In this document: in pieces, positions 37,859 through 47,300 of the stretch | How positions within the stretch are numbered: position 1 is the stretch's first letter | Layout: every line of letters starts with the position of its first letter | Origin: CAWJPY01 sp963844865 | GTDB taxonomy: Bacteria; Acidobacteriota; Thermoanaerobaculia; Thermoanaerobaculales; Sulfomarinibacteraceae | Assembly (NCBI GenBank): GCA_963844865.1 | Contig: CAWJPY010000007.1 | Span: forward strand, 1-59,248 | DNA length: 59,248 nt | Reading direction: 5' to 3' | Made by a program: the position numbers and the translations under genes | Notes under the pieces: generated by a model | What the model was told of the DNA's origin: nothing | Seen by the model: the letters and a program-made list of their open reading frames with translations, nothing else | Database searches by the model: none

Positions 37859-37861
37859 GGC

Positions 37862-38386
37862 TCACGACTCCAGAGCCGGGGTGACGATGTAGCACACGGC
37901 GGTGTTGCGATCGACCTGGTCCGCGAACTGGTACACGCGCACTCCTTCGCCCGGCATGTCGACCTGCACCTCCGGTGGCGGCGCCCCGTCGCGAGGAGCT
38001 GCGGCGACCGCGGGCGTTGCCACGGAGCCGGCGGACTGCGCTGCGGGGAATGCATCGTGGCGCGTCGCTTCCCAGGTGGCGACCACGCCGGCGCCGGCCA
38101 GAAACGCGGCCGCCGCCGCCAACCAGGGCCGCGGTCGCCGCAGCCGGCGCTCCAACCGGTCCCGGCGGATGCTGGCGGTCACCGCCGTCACACAGCGCTC
38201 GACCTCCTCCTCGTCGTCTCCCTGCGGCTCCAGGGCGGCGAACAGGAGGGTGGGATCCCTCTGCAGCGCAACCTGACGGCAGACGGCACAGGAGGAGAGG
38301 TGGCTCCGAAACCCCTCGCGCCGAGCTTCGTCCAGGCTCTCTTCCAGGTAGCGGTCCACGAGCTCACGAAACTCCTGACAGCGCAT
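37862..38386 (-). CDS. Anti-sigma factor with zinc-finger (zf-HC2) domain
   Basis: 174 aa. MRCQEFRELVDRYLEES then HLSSCAVCRQVA is the HxxxCxxC zinc anti-sigma domain. One membrane helix follows (WLAAAAAFLAGAGVVATWEA), then a short periplasmic tail. It starts 1 nt after the sigma-factor stop, so it is co-translated with its presumed partner. Confidence 0.88.
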   Translation of the reverse strand: MRCQEFRELVDRYLEESLDEARREGFRSHLSSCAVCRQVALQRDPTLLFAALEPQGDDEEEVERCVTAVTASIRRDRLERRLRRPRPWLAAAAAFLAGAGVVATWEATRHDAFPAAQSAGSVATPAVAAAPRDGAPPPEVQVDMPGEGVRVYQFADQVDRNTAVCYIVTPALES

Positions 38387-38387
38387 G

Positions 38388-38960
38388 TCAACCTCGATGG
38401 GCGCGCGGCAGATACTCCGGGTACCGCCGGGCCAGCTCACGCCGGAGCACCTTGCGCGCCTGAAACACGTGGTTACGGACCGTGGTCGCGGAGCAGCCCA
38501 GCACCCGCGCCACCTCGGCGGTCTCCATGCCCTCCAGCTCGCGCAGCACGAACGCACTGCGTTGCTGTGGGGTGAGAACCGTCACCAGCCGATCCAGCAA
38601 TCGCTCGACCTCGTTCTCATCCACACGCTCCGACGCCGACGGGCTCGCGACCACTCGAAGGTGGTGCTCGCCACCGGCCCGGTGCGCCCGGTCCCGGCTG
38701 GAACGTGAGCGCAGGAGGTCGATGGCGAGGTTGGTCCCGATCCGGTACAGCCAGGTCGCGAAGCTCCATCGTTCGTCGTAGCTGGAAAGGCGGCGCCACG
38801 CCCGCAGAAGGGCCATCTGGACCACGTCCCAGGCCTCCGCATCGTCGCCGATGATGCGCGCCACCGCACGGTGCAGACCGCCGGAGTGACGACGGACCAG
38901 CGCCGCGAACGCGGCCTCGTCACCCTCCCGGGCGGCTCGCACATAGGCACGATCATCCAT
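38388..38960 (-). CDS. ECF-type RNA polymerase sigma factor
   Basis: 190 aa from ATG 38960 (GGAGAG upstream). Region 2 is AAFAALVRRHSGGLHRAVAR ... DVVQMALLRAWRRL ... SFATWLYRIGTNLAID. Region 4 is LTPQQRSAFVLRELEGMETA with the helix-turn-helix VARVLGCSATTVRNHVFQAR. It heads the pilus/secretion series and may control it; a matching promoter was not identified. Confidence 0.92.
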   Translation of the reverse strand: MDDRAYVRAAREGDEAAFAALVRRHSGGLHRAVARIIGDDAEAWDVVQMALLRAWRRLSSYDERWSFATWLYRIGTNLAIDLLRSRSSRDRAHRAGGEHHLRVVASPSASERVDENEVERLLDRLVTVLTPQQRSAFVLRELEGMETAEVARVLGCSATTVRNHVFQARKVLRRELARRYPEYLPRAHRG

Positions 38961-39168
38961 CGGCTCTCCGGAACGACTCCCCGATCGCCCGGGCACGGCA
39001 CACAGCCTCTCCCTCCACATCTTCTGTCTCCACGCAGTCTACGGAGCTGGCGGCGCGACCGTTGATCCCGGCCCGGGGCATCCTAGCATCTGCCTTCTCT
39101 CCAGTGCCATGCAGGGGCCCGCGGATGGCCCCCGGCCGGCGCCGGGCTCACGACGCCCGGGCCCAGGC
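38961..39168. other. Intergenic upstream of the sigma factor
   Basis: 208 bp with no gene recognised. The promoter of the sigma/secretion series should lie here, but no consensus boxes stand out. Confidence 0.4.
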
Positions 39169-39408
39169 TCAGGGCCGACACAGCTTGCACGGCTCGAACC
39201 CGGCGGCGATCGCCTCCCGGCGGTCACTGAACTGGGTCGTGCACCCCTCGGCGTCGTAGTAGCGGCAGGACGGGCCGTGGAAGACCCGGGTCCCCTCGTG
39301 CCCGCGCAGCGCCGTCCCCCGCCGCGAAGGGTGGGAGATGGCGACCACCCAGGCCGCCAGGCCCAGCAGTCCGACCCAGGCGAGCCAACGTCGGCAACGG
39401 TGTCCCAT
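39169..39408 (-). CDS. Small membrane-anchored Ada-like metal-binding protein
   Basis: 79 aa. N-terminal membrane helix (about residues 8-24), then the four-Cys Ada-type zinc module: FHGPSCRYYDAEGCTTQFSD ... AGFEPCKLCRP. Such modules occur alone in small envelope proteins and nuclease-associated proteins. DNA-repair function as in Ada is not implied, since no methyltransferase domain is present. Confidence 0.75.
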   Translation of the reverse strand: MGHRCRRWLAWVGLLGLAAWVVAISHPSRRGTALRGHEGTRVFHGPSCRYYDAEGCTTQFSDRREAIAAGFEPCKLCRP

Positions 39409-39635
39409 GTTCGTGCCTCCCCGCTCACGCTGCGTACAAGTCTCTCATCTCCAGAGGGGGTGCCGGGCACCGCCGCACATGAAGCGACAGTGCTTCTGGA
39501 GCCGTCTTCGACGGTGCCCGGCACCCGCTTCGAGCTCCCCAAGGCGCAGAAGAGCCGGCCGCCGCCGTTGACCACCGCCCCGGTTGTTCCCGCCCGCCAT
39601 TCTCCGGACCTCGTAGAGAGGACTCGCGGGATCGC
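39409..39635. repeat. Intergenic with a diverged family A element
   Basis: Bases 39459-39526 run from GGTGCCGGGCACC to GGTGCCCGGCACC with an ATGAAGCGA..CGTCTTCGACGG core. The end palindromes are kept but the core is partly changed. Confidence 0.6.
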
Positions 39636-39866
39636 TCAGACCTGACGGGAGGAGCGGATGGCCTCCTCCACCTCACCGGGTTCGGGAAACCGTCCCACCT
39701 CGAACTTGGAGAACACCATCGATCCATCGACCGTAACGTCGAAGACGCCGCCACCACCTTCGACCAGGTGCGGTTCCACATCGAAGATCCGGTGCAGCTC
39801 GGCCGCCAGCCCGGCGGCCCGTGGCCGGTAGTTTCACTGGCCGCAGTATGTGATCGAGATGTCCAT
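39636..39866 (-). CDS. SelW/Rdx-family protein with probable UGA-encoded selenocysteine
   Basis: 76 aa including Sec11. Reading from ATG 39866 (GGGGAGG 5 nt upstream) gives MDISITYCGQ, then TGA (39836-39834), then NYRPRAAGLAAELHRIFDVE and onward to a real stop at 39636. The continuation has the Rdx family hallmarks LVEGGGGVFDVTVDGSMVFS and KFEVGRFPEPGEVEEAI. The UGA falls exactly at the second redox position of the CxxU/CxxC motif. A perfect 7-bp hairpin starts 14 nt after the UGA. An ordinary stop would leave a useless 10-residue peptide. SelW-type proteins are small thioredoxin-fold selenoproteins of uncertain redox role. A single sequencing error (TGA for TGC or TGT) is the main alternative. 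Confidence 0.75.
39801..39819 (-). promoter_or_regulatory. Candidate bacterial SECIS hairpin
   Basis: On the minus strand GGCCGCC-GGGCT-GGCGGCC, a perfect 7-bp stem with a 5-nt loop starting with G, begins 14 nt downstream of the in-frame UGA. An outer CCGG/CCGG pairing could extend it. Position and G-rich loop suit a bacterial SECIS; high GC content makes chance hairpins likely, so this is supportive only. Confidence 0.5.
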
Positions 39867-40032
39867 CATCGCCTCCCCGGCGTACGCGAAGGAGTCTAGC
39901 GTAACCCACCACCCACGTCCGGCTCCGCGTCCGCGCCCCACGGAACGTTCCCGAGGGAGGTGCCGGGACGAAAAGCTCCGGGAGCACCAGAGTGGGTGCC
40001 AAGCGCCCACTCTGGCGTACCCGTCGCGCTCG
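39867..40032. repeat. Intergenic with repeat fragments
   Basis: Includes GGTGCCGGGACG and CTCCGGGAGCACCAGAG then GGTGCCAAGCGCCC, related to the flanks and ends of family A elements but without the core. Nothing else seen. Confidence 0.5.
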
Positions 40033-41058
40033 TTACTGGTCGCGCTCGCCGCCGTCGCCGCCGTCGTCCGCAGTCGGCGGGCGGCGGCGGTACACGTGGC
40101 GTTCGAGGATCCGGGAGTAGTCCGTCCAGGCATCCTCGGCGTCACCACCCGCCTCCATGGCCTCGAGCATGCCGGCCATCTTGGAGTCGAGGTTGTCCGC
40201 GTGGTGCACGAGCAGCGCCTCGGGGGTCTTGGGCCGACGGGGCGAGCCGAACGCGTACTCGCCGTGGTGGGAGAGCAGGATGTGCAGCAGGTGGCGGCGC
40301 AGCTCCTCGGGAAACTCGTCGAGCTCGGCCATCCGGCGCTCCACGTACAGCACCTCCTGCGTCAGGTGTCCCAGCAAGCGGCCGTCGTCGGTGTACTCGA
40401 TGGAGGGGGATGCCTCCAGCTCCCAGATCTTGCCCAGGTCGTGCAGCAGGGCGCCGGCCACCACCACATCCACGGCGAGGCCATAGTGCTCGGCCAGCGT
40501 CCGAGCGGCCGTGGCCATGGAGACCGTGTGCTCCAGGAGACCCGAGCGAAAGGCGTGGTGCATCGAGCGGGCCGCCGGCGCGATCCGGAAACGCTCCTCC
40601 ACCTCTGGGTCGGAGAAGATCCGGAACAGGAGCTGCCGCAGTCGGGGATGCACGACCCCTTCCACGAGGGCGAGGAGCCGCTGCCAGAGGATGGCGGGAT
40701 CGACGGTTGAGGAGCGCACGAACAGATCGTCGTCCACATCCTCGGGAGCGAGGGCGTGGGCTCGCCGCACAACGACCTGGAGACGCTGGTTATAGCGCTG
40801 GACCTGGCCCCGCAGGCGCACCACCCGTCCAACCTGCAGCTCGCGACCGAGCTCGTTGACGTTTTCCCACACCAGGCCCGTGACGTTGCCGGTTCGGTCG
40901 CCGAGGGTCAGCGCCAGGTAGCTGCCGCCCCCCCGTCGTTGCCGCACCTCCTTGGACCTGACCGCGAACTCGTCCTCCACCTCGGTGCCCGACTGCAGGT
41001 CCTTGACCCAGGTCCGGCCGGTGTCCGTCTCCACCCCACGGTTGCCGCGGTCCCCCAC
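40033..41058 (-). CDS. YhaM-type 3'-5' exoribonuclease (OB fold plus HD domain)
   Basis: 341 aa. N-terminal OB fold (about 15-105: VKDLQSGTEVEDEFAVRSKE, LALTLGDRTGNVTGLVW), then an HD phosphohydrolase domain (HHAFRSGLLEHTVSM ... AGALLHDLGKIWELE ... ILLSHHGEYAFG). This is the YhaM/CBF1 layout of metal-dependent exonucleases. GTG start at 41058, one base after the stop of the parvulin gene. Confidence 0.85.
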   Translation of the reverse strand: MGDRGNRGVETDTGRTWVKDLQSGTEVEDEFAVRSKEVRQRRGGGSYLALTLGDRTGNVTGLVWENVNELGRELQVGRVVRLRGQVQRYNQRLQVVVRRAHALAPEDVDDDLFVRSSTVDPAILWQRLLALVEGVVHPRLRQLLFRIFSDPEVEERFRIAPAARSMHHAFRSGLLEHTVSMATAARTLAEHYGLAVDVVVAGALLHDLGKIWELEASPSIEYTDDGRLLGHLTQEVLYVERRMAELDEFPEELRRHLLHILLSHHGEYAFGSPRRPKTPEALLVHHADNLDSKMAGMLEAMEAGGDAEDAWTDYSRILERHVYRRRPPTADDGGDGGERDQ

Positions 41059-41059
41059 C

Positions 41060-42052
41060 TCAGGCCGCTCCCATGATCTGGTCCAGGAGGTGCTGGAAAC
41101 GGTCCTCGTGGATCTCCACGAGATAGTCCTTCTTGAGCCGGTCGATGATGCCCCGGGTCTGGGCCCGGTAGCTGTCCATGGCCATCTTCCTGCGGATGGC
41201 CGCCGCGACCTCGTCGTAGGGCTGGTACGAGGTGGGAATGCGACGGACGAGCCGCACCACCTGGAAGCCCCCGGCGGTCTCCAGGGGATCGGTCACGCCG
41301 CCTTCCTTTAAATCCTGGATCGCGGCGTGCAGATCGGGGCGGAGGTCCCCCGGAGGAATCGCTCCGAGGTCCTGGAGCTCGACGCCGGCGAGGGTGGCCT
41401 CGGCGCGAAGGTCGTTCCCGCCCCGCACCCGTTCCACCAGTCCCCGAGCGCGCCTGAGCACCTGAGCGCGATCGGAGCCGTTGGCGGCAACCGGCAGGAA
41501 GACCTGCTCCAGCTCGACCTTGGCCGGGATGCGGTAGTCCTCCTTGTTCGCCTCGTACCTTTGCCGCACCTCCTCCTCGGTGATCTCGGTGGCGGTGATC
41601 TCACCCTGGGCGGCCCGCTGCATGAGCATGGACTGCCGGTAACGCTCGCGCAGTGCGTCGACGGTCAAGCCGGCCCCTTTGAGGGCCTGCTCGAAGGCCG
41701 CGTCGTCCTCCAGGTTGTTGTCCTTCCGGAGCTGGGCGATCTGCTTGTCCACCATCTCATCGTCCACCGTGAGGTGCTTCTCGTCCGCCCTCTCGAGCAG
41801 GATCATGTCGTCCACGGTCTGATCGAAGAGATGCTGGGCGAAGCTGCGCAGCGCGTCTCCCTCAGGCGGTGTCGACACCTGCGAAAGCTCCACCTGGAGC
41901 CGCTTCTGAAAATCGCTCATGGTCAGGATCCGGTCGTTCACCCGGACCAGGATCCCTTCCACGAGGACGCGTTGGCCGGCGACGAGAGGCGCCACCGCCA
42001 TCAGGATCGCGCTCAACAGCACCGCGCTAGGTGCGATCGGATGCTTGCTCAT
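41060..42052 (-). CDS. SurA-like periplasmic peptidyl-prolyl isomerase/chaperone
   Basis: 330 aa. Signal peptide (about residues 1-26), an N-terminal SurA chaperone domain (VNDRILTMSDFQKRLQVELS ... LFDQTVDDMILLERAD) and one parvulin domain (IPAKVELEQVFLPVA ... GGFQVVRLVRR). It probably assists outer-membrane protein folding. It overlaps the preceding parvulin lipoprotein by 26 nt. Confidence 0.85.
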   Translation of the reverse strand: MSKHPIAPSAVLLSAILMAVAPLVAGQRVLVEGILVRVNDRILTMSDFQKRLQVELSQVSTPPEGDALRSFAQHLFDQTVDDMILLERADEKHLTVDDEMVDKQIAQLRKDNNLEDDAAFEQALKGAGLTVDALRERYRQSMLMQRAAQGEITATEITEEEVRQRYEANKEDYRIPAKVELEQVFLPVAANGSDRAQVLRRARGLVERVRGGNDLRAEATLAGVELQDLGAIPPGDLRPDLHAAIQDLKEGGVTDPLETAGGFQVVRLVRRIPTSYQPYDEVAAAIRRKMAMDSYRAQTRGIIDRLKKDYLVEIHEDRFQHLLDQIMGAA

Positions 42053-42881
42053 AGCGTCCCTCGTAATGGAACCAGAGGTGTTTTGGATACACGACCGCGC
42101 CGATCTCACCCGCCAGGCGCTCGACGCACCCGCGGACGTGAGCCCGCGCGATCCCATCCTCCAGCTCGCGCCGCACCACCGGCTCCAGCTCGGCACGGTC
42201 GGGAGGCCCCGCGGGGACCTTCTCCAAGACCTGGAAGACATGATAGCCCGCCGGCGACGACAGCGGCTTGGAGACCGCACCCGGGGCGAGGTTGAAGATG
42301 ACCTCGTCCAGCTCCGGCGGCAGCGTCCCCGCCTCCACGAACCCGAGCTCACCGCCACTGTCCGCGTTGGGTGCCCGGCTCACCTGCCGCGAGACCTCCA
42401 CGAAGGACTCCCCCGCCAGCACGCGCTGGCGCGCCGCGTCGGCCTCCTCCTCGCTGTCCAGCAACATCTGCCGCACGTGGACCCGTGCGGGACGCGGCTC
42501 GGCGCTGCGGCGGGCGATCTCCTCGTCGACGGCGCTCTCAGACGGCGGCGGCGTGGGTCCGCAGAGCCCGTCCAGCAGACCCCGGACCACCGCCGCGCGG
42601 CGCGCCGGGTCGAGGAGCGCGTCAGAAGGATGGCGCCCCGCCGCCAGAACCAACACCTCCTGGTCGAGGTACTGGTCCAGGAGATGGGACGCGACCTTCT
42701 CCTGCACCGCCTGCCAACGCAGCCCGGTGACCGCCTCCAGGTAGCCCTGTATCGCCGTGGTCTCGACGGTCCGGTCTCCCACCTTCGCCACGACGTCGGC
42801 CTTGGTCCCGCACCCTGCGAGAGTCGCCAGGACCAACATCGTCGCACCCCACGCGGGCTTGCCCCTCAGACACACCCGCAC
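42027..42881 (-). CDS. Parvulin-type peptidyl-prolyl isomerase lipoprotein
   Basis: 284 aa. Lipobox LAGC (Cys about 24). An N-terminal helical region is followed by a parvulin domain: RVHVRQMLLDSEEEADAARQ ... SGGELGFVEAGTLPPELDEV ... GYHVFQVLEK. A PrsA/PpiD-like folding factor. Paired with the SurA-like gene. Confidence 0.85.
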   Translation of the reverse strand: MRVCLRGKPAWGATMLVLATLAGCGTKADVVAKVGDRTVETTAIQGYLEAVTGLRWQAVQEKVASHLLDQYLDQEVLVLAAGRHPSDALLDPARRAAVVRGLLDGLCGPTPPPSESAVDEEIARRSAEPRPARVHVRQMLLDSEEEADAARQRVLAGESFVEVSRQVSRAPNADSGGELGFVEAGTLPPELDEVIFNLAPGAVSKPLSSPAGYHVFQVLEKVPAGPPDRAELEPVVRRELEDGIARAHVRGCVERLAGEIGAVVYPKHLWFHYEGRYEQASDRT

Positions 42882-43065
42882 AGCCTAGCACGGTGAGTGC
42901 CTCACGCACCCCGGGCTCGTCAGAGCGAATGCCTGGCACGCCGTCTTGATTCGACAGCACCCATATCGCTTCATTCGAGAGCGTGCCTGGCACCAGCTCG
43001 GGCGAACCCGAAGCGAGAGACGCTGTGCCGGGCGCCGGTTCACCCGTCGCGGCCGACGTCGCCCG
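42882..43065 (-). repeat. Intergenic with family A element, copy 4
   Basis: The element at 42929-42994 is in reverse orientation: ATGCCTGGCACGCCGTC, TTGATTCGAC, CATATCGCTTCATTCGAGAG and CGTGCCTGGCACC. Reversed, its core matches copies 1 and 2 closely. It separates the chaperone genes from the membrane-protein gene. Confidence 0.8.
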
Positions 43066-44298
43066 TCACGGGCCGGAAGGAAGACGGGAGATGAGACGCC
43101 CGAGGAGGGGCCCCAGGGCGAGCCCGAGAAGGCTGCCCACGGGACCGCCGGTGGCGGCACAGAGCACGAGCCGGACGAGGCCTTCCGCCACGAAGCACAG
43201 GTTCATGATCATCATCGGGCCCGAGCTCCCTGCTGCACCACGCAGGTTGACGGCCCCGCCCACGAGCTCGGCAACGGCGCCGGTCACGGTGAACCACAGC
43301 GGTCGCGTGCCCAGCATCGCGGCCCACCTTTGCTGCATGTCGCCGGGCGCCAGGCACGCCAGCGCCGTCCCCAGCGCCATCTCCAGCACCCGCGGACCGT
43401 GCGGGGGCGCGGCCGCGGGAACGCGCCTCTCGGGCGGAGCGGGGGGGCTCAGCTTGAGCGCGAGCCCGCCGTCGCCGTCCACCCGTCTGAATGAGTAGAT
43501 CCAGTCCCGTCCCAGGCGATCGCTGGCGTGGAGGCGGTAGGGTTCGCCGCGGTACCGCAGGATGCCGTCCTCGTGCCAGTCCACCCGCTGCACGGGCGAG
43601 ACGAGGTCCAACCTCCCCTCCTCCGGGTCCAAGGCGTGGAGCACCGGCCTCTCCTCGGGTGTCTGCCCGCTGGGCGGCTTCACCAGGAGGAGCGGCGCCC
43701 CGACCAACGAGCCCATGGGCTCACCGTGCCCCAGGACCACGAAGATGCGCAGCAGCCCTTCCACCCACAGGGGTGCGGCCAGCAGCACGAGGAGCGGCGG
43801 GATGCCGGCCAGGGTCCCGTCGCCCCCGAACGCCGCCGCCAGGAGGTGGATCAGGAGGAACGCTCCCGCCCCCAGCTCCAGCACCGCCGAGATCAGCGTG
43901 GAGCGGTGCGCGGGGAAGCCCCACTCGGCCTGCCAGCGAAGCTGGAGCCGTCCCGGCGCCAGCGCCAGCAAGGGGCTCAGCGGCAGGGTCCAGAGCCGCC
44001 GCCTGGCCGCTCCCCGGTGCCGCTCCTCGTCCTCCGCCCGGGCCTCGACCCAGGTGGCGTCGAGGGGAAAGACGCCACGCACGACGTCCCCCTCCGACCA
44101 CGGCCGCAACCACCAGCCACGGCCGTCCGCGGCGCCCGTCACGACCTCGTAGAGCTCGTCTGAGAAGCGCACCGCCGAGCCCACCAGGCCGCCCCGGCGC
44201 GGCGTCCACGGCAGCACCAGCCGCTCGCTCCAGACCTCCAGCTCGCCCCCCGGGAGCTCAGCGACCCGGATTCCCGCTCCGAGGTCCTGTGACAGCAT
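43066..44298 (-). CDS. Membrane protein of unknown function
   Basis: 410 aa with a soluble beta-rich start, two or three hydrophobic helices near residues 130-190 (STLISAVLELGAGAFLLIHL, GIPPLLVLLAAPLWVEGLLR), a soluble middle (HALDPEEGRLDLVSPVQRVD) and a hydrophobic C-terminus (PVGSLLGLALGPLLGRLI). No family recognised. Lies just downstream of mfd on the same strand (47-bp gap). Confidence 0.7.
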   Translation of the reverse strand: MLSQDLGAGIRVAELPGGELEVWSERLVLPWTPRRGGLVGSAVRFSDELYEVVTGAADGRGWWLRPWSEGDVVRGVFPLDATWVEARAEDEERHRGAARRRLWTLPLSPLLALAPGRLQLRWQAEWGFPAHRSTLISAVLELGAGAFLLIHLLAAAFGGDGTLAGIPPLLVLLAAPLWVEGLLRIFVVLGHGEPMGSLVGAPLLLVKPPSGQTPEERPVLHALDPEEGRLDLVSPVQRVDWHEDGILRYRGEPYRLHASDRLGRDWIYSFRRVDGDGGLALKLSPPAPPERRVPAAAPPHGPRVLEMALGTALACLAPGDMQQRWAAMLGTRPLWFTVTGAVAELVGGAVNLRGAAGSSGPMMIMNLCFVAEGLVRLVLCAATGGPVGSLLGLALGPLLGRLISRLPSGP

Positions 44299-44345
44299 GC
44301 TTCCATGCTACCCCTACGGGGAGCGGTGTTCCCGGAGTCAGCGGG

Positions 44346-47300
44346 TCAGCGGGGACCCGCCAGGGTTTCCAGCACCCGCTGCAGCGGCTCCAGCAGCGGC
44401 TCGCCGCTGATGGGCAGCGCGACATCCCCCGCCGGGGTCACCCGGGCCCCCTCCCAGTGGGCCAGCGCCGCCACCAGGGCCTGGGGGACGACCCCGTTGG
44501 GATCGGTGCGCAGCACCCAGCGCTGGCCCCGGCGCAGCACCGCGGTCACCCCTGCGCGGAGGGCCGCGATGCGAAGCCTCTGGGCGCGCCCCAGGAGCTC
44601 GAGCTGGGGAGGGGGATCCCCGTAACGGTCGGCCACCTCCGCGAGGAGCTCGGCCAAGGCCTCCTCGTCGTCCACCGCCGCCAGGCGCTTGTAGAAGCTG
44701 AGGCGCAGGGACGGCTCCGCGATGTAGGAGGGTGGGAGCTGCAGGTCGAGACCCAGGCGCAGCTCGACCTCGCGGCGGCTCGGTGCCTCTCGTCCCTCGA
44801 GCTCCGCCACCGCCTCGTCCAACAGCCGGCAGTAGGTCTCGAAGCCGACCGCCTCCATGAAACCGTGCTGCTCGGCGCCCAGCAGGTTCCCGGCGCCGCG
44901 GATCTCCAGGTCGCGGGCCGCGATCCGAAACCCCGCCCCGAGCTCGCAGAACTCCTGGATGGCCGCGAGCCGGGCCCGCGCCGTGGGCGACAGCGGCTGT
45001 CGCGGCGGAACCAGGAAGTAGGCGAAGGCCAGTCGCTCCGACCGCCCCACCCGGCCGCGGAGCTGGTAGAGCTGCGCCAGCCCGAAGCGGTCGGCCCGGT
45101 TCACGAGCAGGGTGTTGGCGTTGGGGATATCGAGGCCGTTCTCGATGATGGCGGTGGCCAGCAGGACGTCGGCCTCACCGTCCAGGAACCGCCGCATGGC
45201 TTTCTCCAGCGCCCGCTCCGGCATCTGGCCGTGGGCCACCACGATGTCGGTCTCCGGCACCACCTGGCGCAGCCAGTCGGCGACGGCGCCGATGGTGTGC
45301 ACGCGGTTGTGCACGAAGTACACCTGGCCGCCGCGCTCCTTCTCGTACAGGATGGTCTCCCGCACCACCTCCTCGGAGAACTCCAGGACCGAGGTCTCGA
45401 CCGCCTGGCGGTCACGGGGCGGGGTCTCGATCACCGAGATGTCGCGGAGGCCGCTGAAGGTCATGTTGAGTGTCCGCGGGATGGGCGTGGCGGACATGGA
45501 CAGCACGTCCACCTCGGTGCGCAGGGACTTCAGGCGCTCCTTCTGGGCGACCCCGAAGCGCTGCTCCTCGTCCAGGATGACCAGCCCGAGGTCTCGGAAG
45601 CGCACGTCCGGGCTCAGCAGGCGGTGGGTGCCGATGACGATGTCCACCCGCCCGTCGGCGATCCCGGCCACCACCTCCGCGGCCTCCTTGGGCGAGGAGA
45701 AACGGGACAGCATCCGCACCTCCACCGGGAAGCCCGCCAGCCGGCGCTCGAACGTGTCGCGGTGCTGCTCCACCAGGATGGTGGTGGGCGCCAACACCGC
45801 CACCTGCTTGCCCTCCAGCACCGCCTTGAAGGCGGCCCGCATGGCCACCTCGGTCTTGCCGTAGCCCACGTCCCCGCACAGCAGCCGGTCCATGGGCCGT
45901 GGTGACTCCATGTCCTCCTTGATGTCGGCAACCGCCCGCTCCTGGTCGGGGGTCAGGACGTGCTCGAAGGCGTCCTCGAACTCGCGCTGCCAGGGAGAGT
46001 CCGGAGAGTACGCATGGCCCCGGGCGGCGCTCCGGACCGCCGCCAGCCGCAGCAGCTCGGCGGCCATCTCCCGCACCGCCTTCTTGACCCTGGCCGTGCG
46101 CCGCCGCCAGGTGCTGCCTCCCAACCGGTCCAGGGGCGGTCCGCCATCCTCGGCGCCCCCCGAGTACTTCTGGATCAGGTCGGCGCGCTCCACCGGCACC
46201 AGCAGGGTGTCGCTCCCCCGGTACGCGAGGACCATCATCTCCAGCTGCCGCCCCTGCACCGCCACCCGTCGGAACCCGGTGAAGCGGCCGATGCCGTGGT
46301 CCGTGTGCACCACCAGGTCGCCGGGGCGGAGGTCTCTCAGGTCGGAAGCGAACGCGGTCCGGTGCGGGCGGCGGCGGGGGAGGGGCGCGGCCGTCAGGTC
46401 CCGTCGGCCGTACACCACCAACCCGTCGTCCCAGCGGAAGCCGTGCTCCAGGTCCGAGTGCACGATGCTGATATCGCCCGCCCCCGGTGCCGCGGAGGTG
46501 GGGACCACGCCCCCCTCGGTCAACAGGTGGGTGAAGCGACGCTCCTCGCCGTCAGAGGCCACCACCAGCACCTGGGCGAGGTCCATGGCACGGCGCTGGC
46601 GCAGCGTGGGCACGAGATCGGGGATGCGGCGGGCGAAGCCCTCGATGGGATGGGTCGTCAGTCGCCGCCACCGGGTCGAGGCGTCCAGGAGCTCCAGGCC
46701 CTCGAGGCGCAGGTCGGCATCCTCGAGGCGGCCACCGATCCGCTCCTCTCCGACCAGCAGCATCTCCGGAGGGGGCAGTGCCACCGTCCGTCCAGCCAGG
46801 GTCTGCCACTCCCGCTCCTGCACCCGCCACCAACGGCCCAGCTCTCCGAGGACCTCGTCGCGGTCGCACACCACCACCGCGTCCACCAGGTCTTGCCAGG
46901 CCAGACAGGGGTCGGCCAGGTGCAGCGCGCCCCACCACAGACGCCGCTCGGCCCCCTCCCGCAGCAGCTCGGCCAAGGCCGGGTAGGCGACCGCGAGGCG
47001 TTCCGCGATCTTCTCCAGCCGCCCCTCATCGGCCGGGTACGGGTCCAACGGCGGCAGCGTGATCCACGGCAGCTCGTCGCCACCGCTGCGCTGAGAGGCC
47101 GGATCGAAGGCACGGATGTCGTCCACCACGTCGTCATCGAGGTCGATCCTCACCGGGCGATCACCACCGGGGTGGACGTCAACCACGAGCCCCCGGACCG
47201 CGAACTCCCCCGGCTCCTCCACCAGGTCGACTCGGCGGTAGCCGGCCGCCGCCAGCCGGCGCGCCAGGTCGGTCGTGTCGAGGAGCTCGCCCGCCTCGAT

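Noticed and set aside
39180..39205. Second T-arm-like GGGTTCGAGCC on the minus strand
   Set aside because: It is part of the Ada-like gene (AGFEPCKLC) with no cloverleaf nearby.
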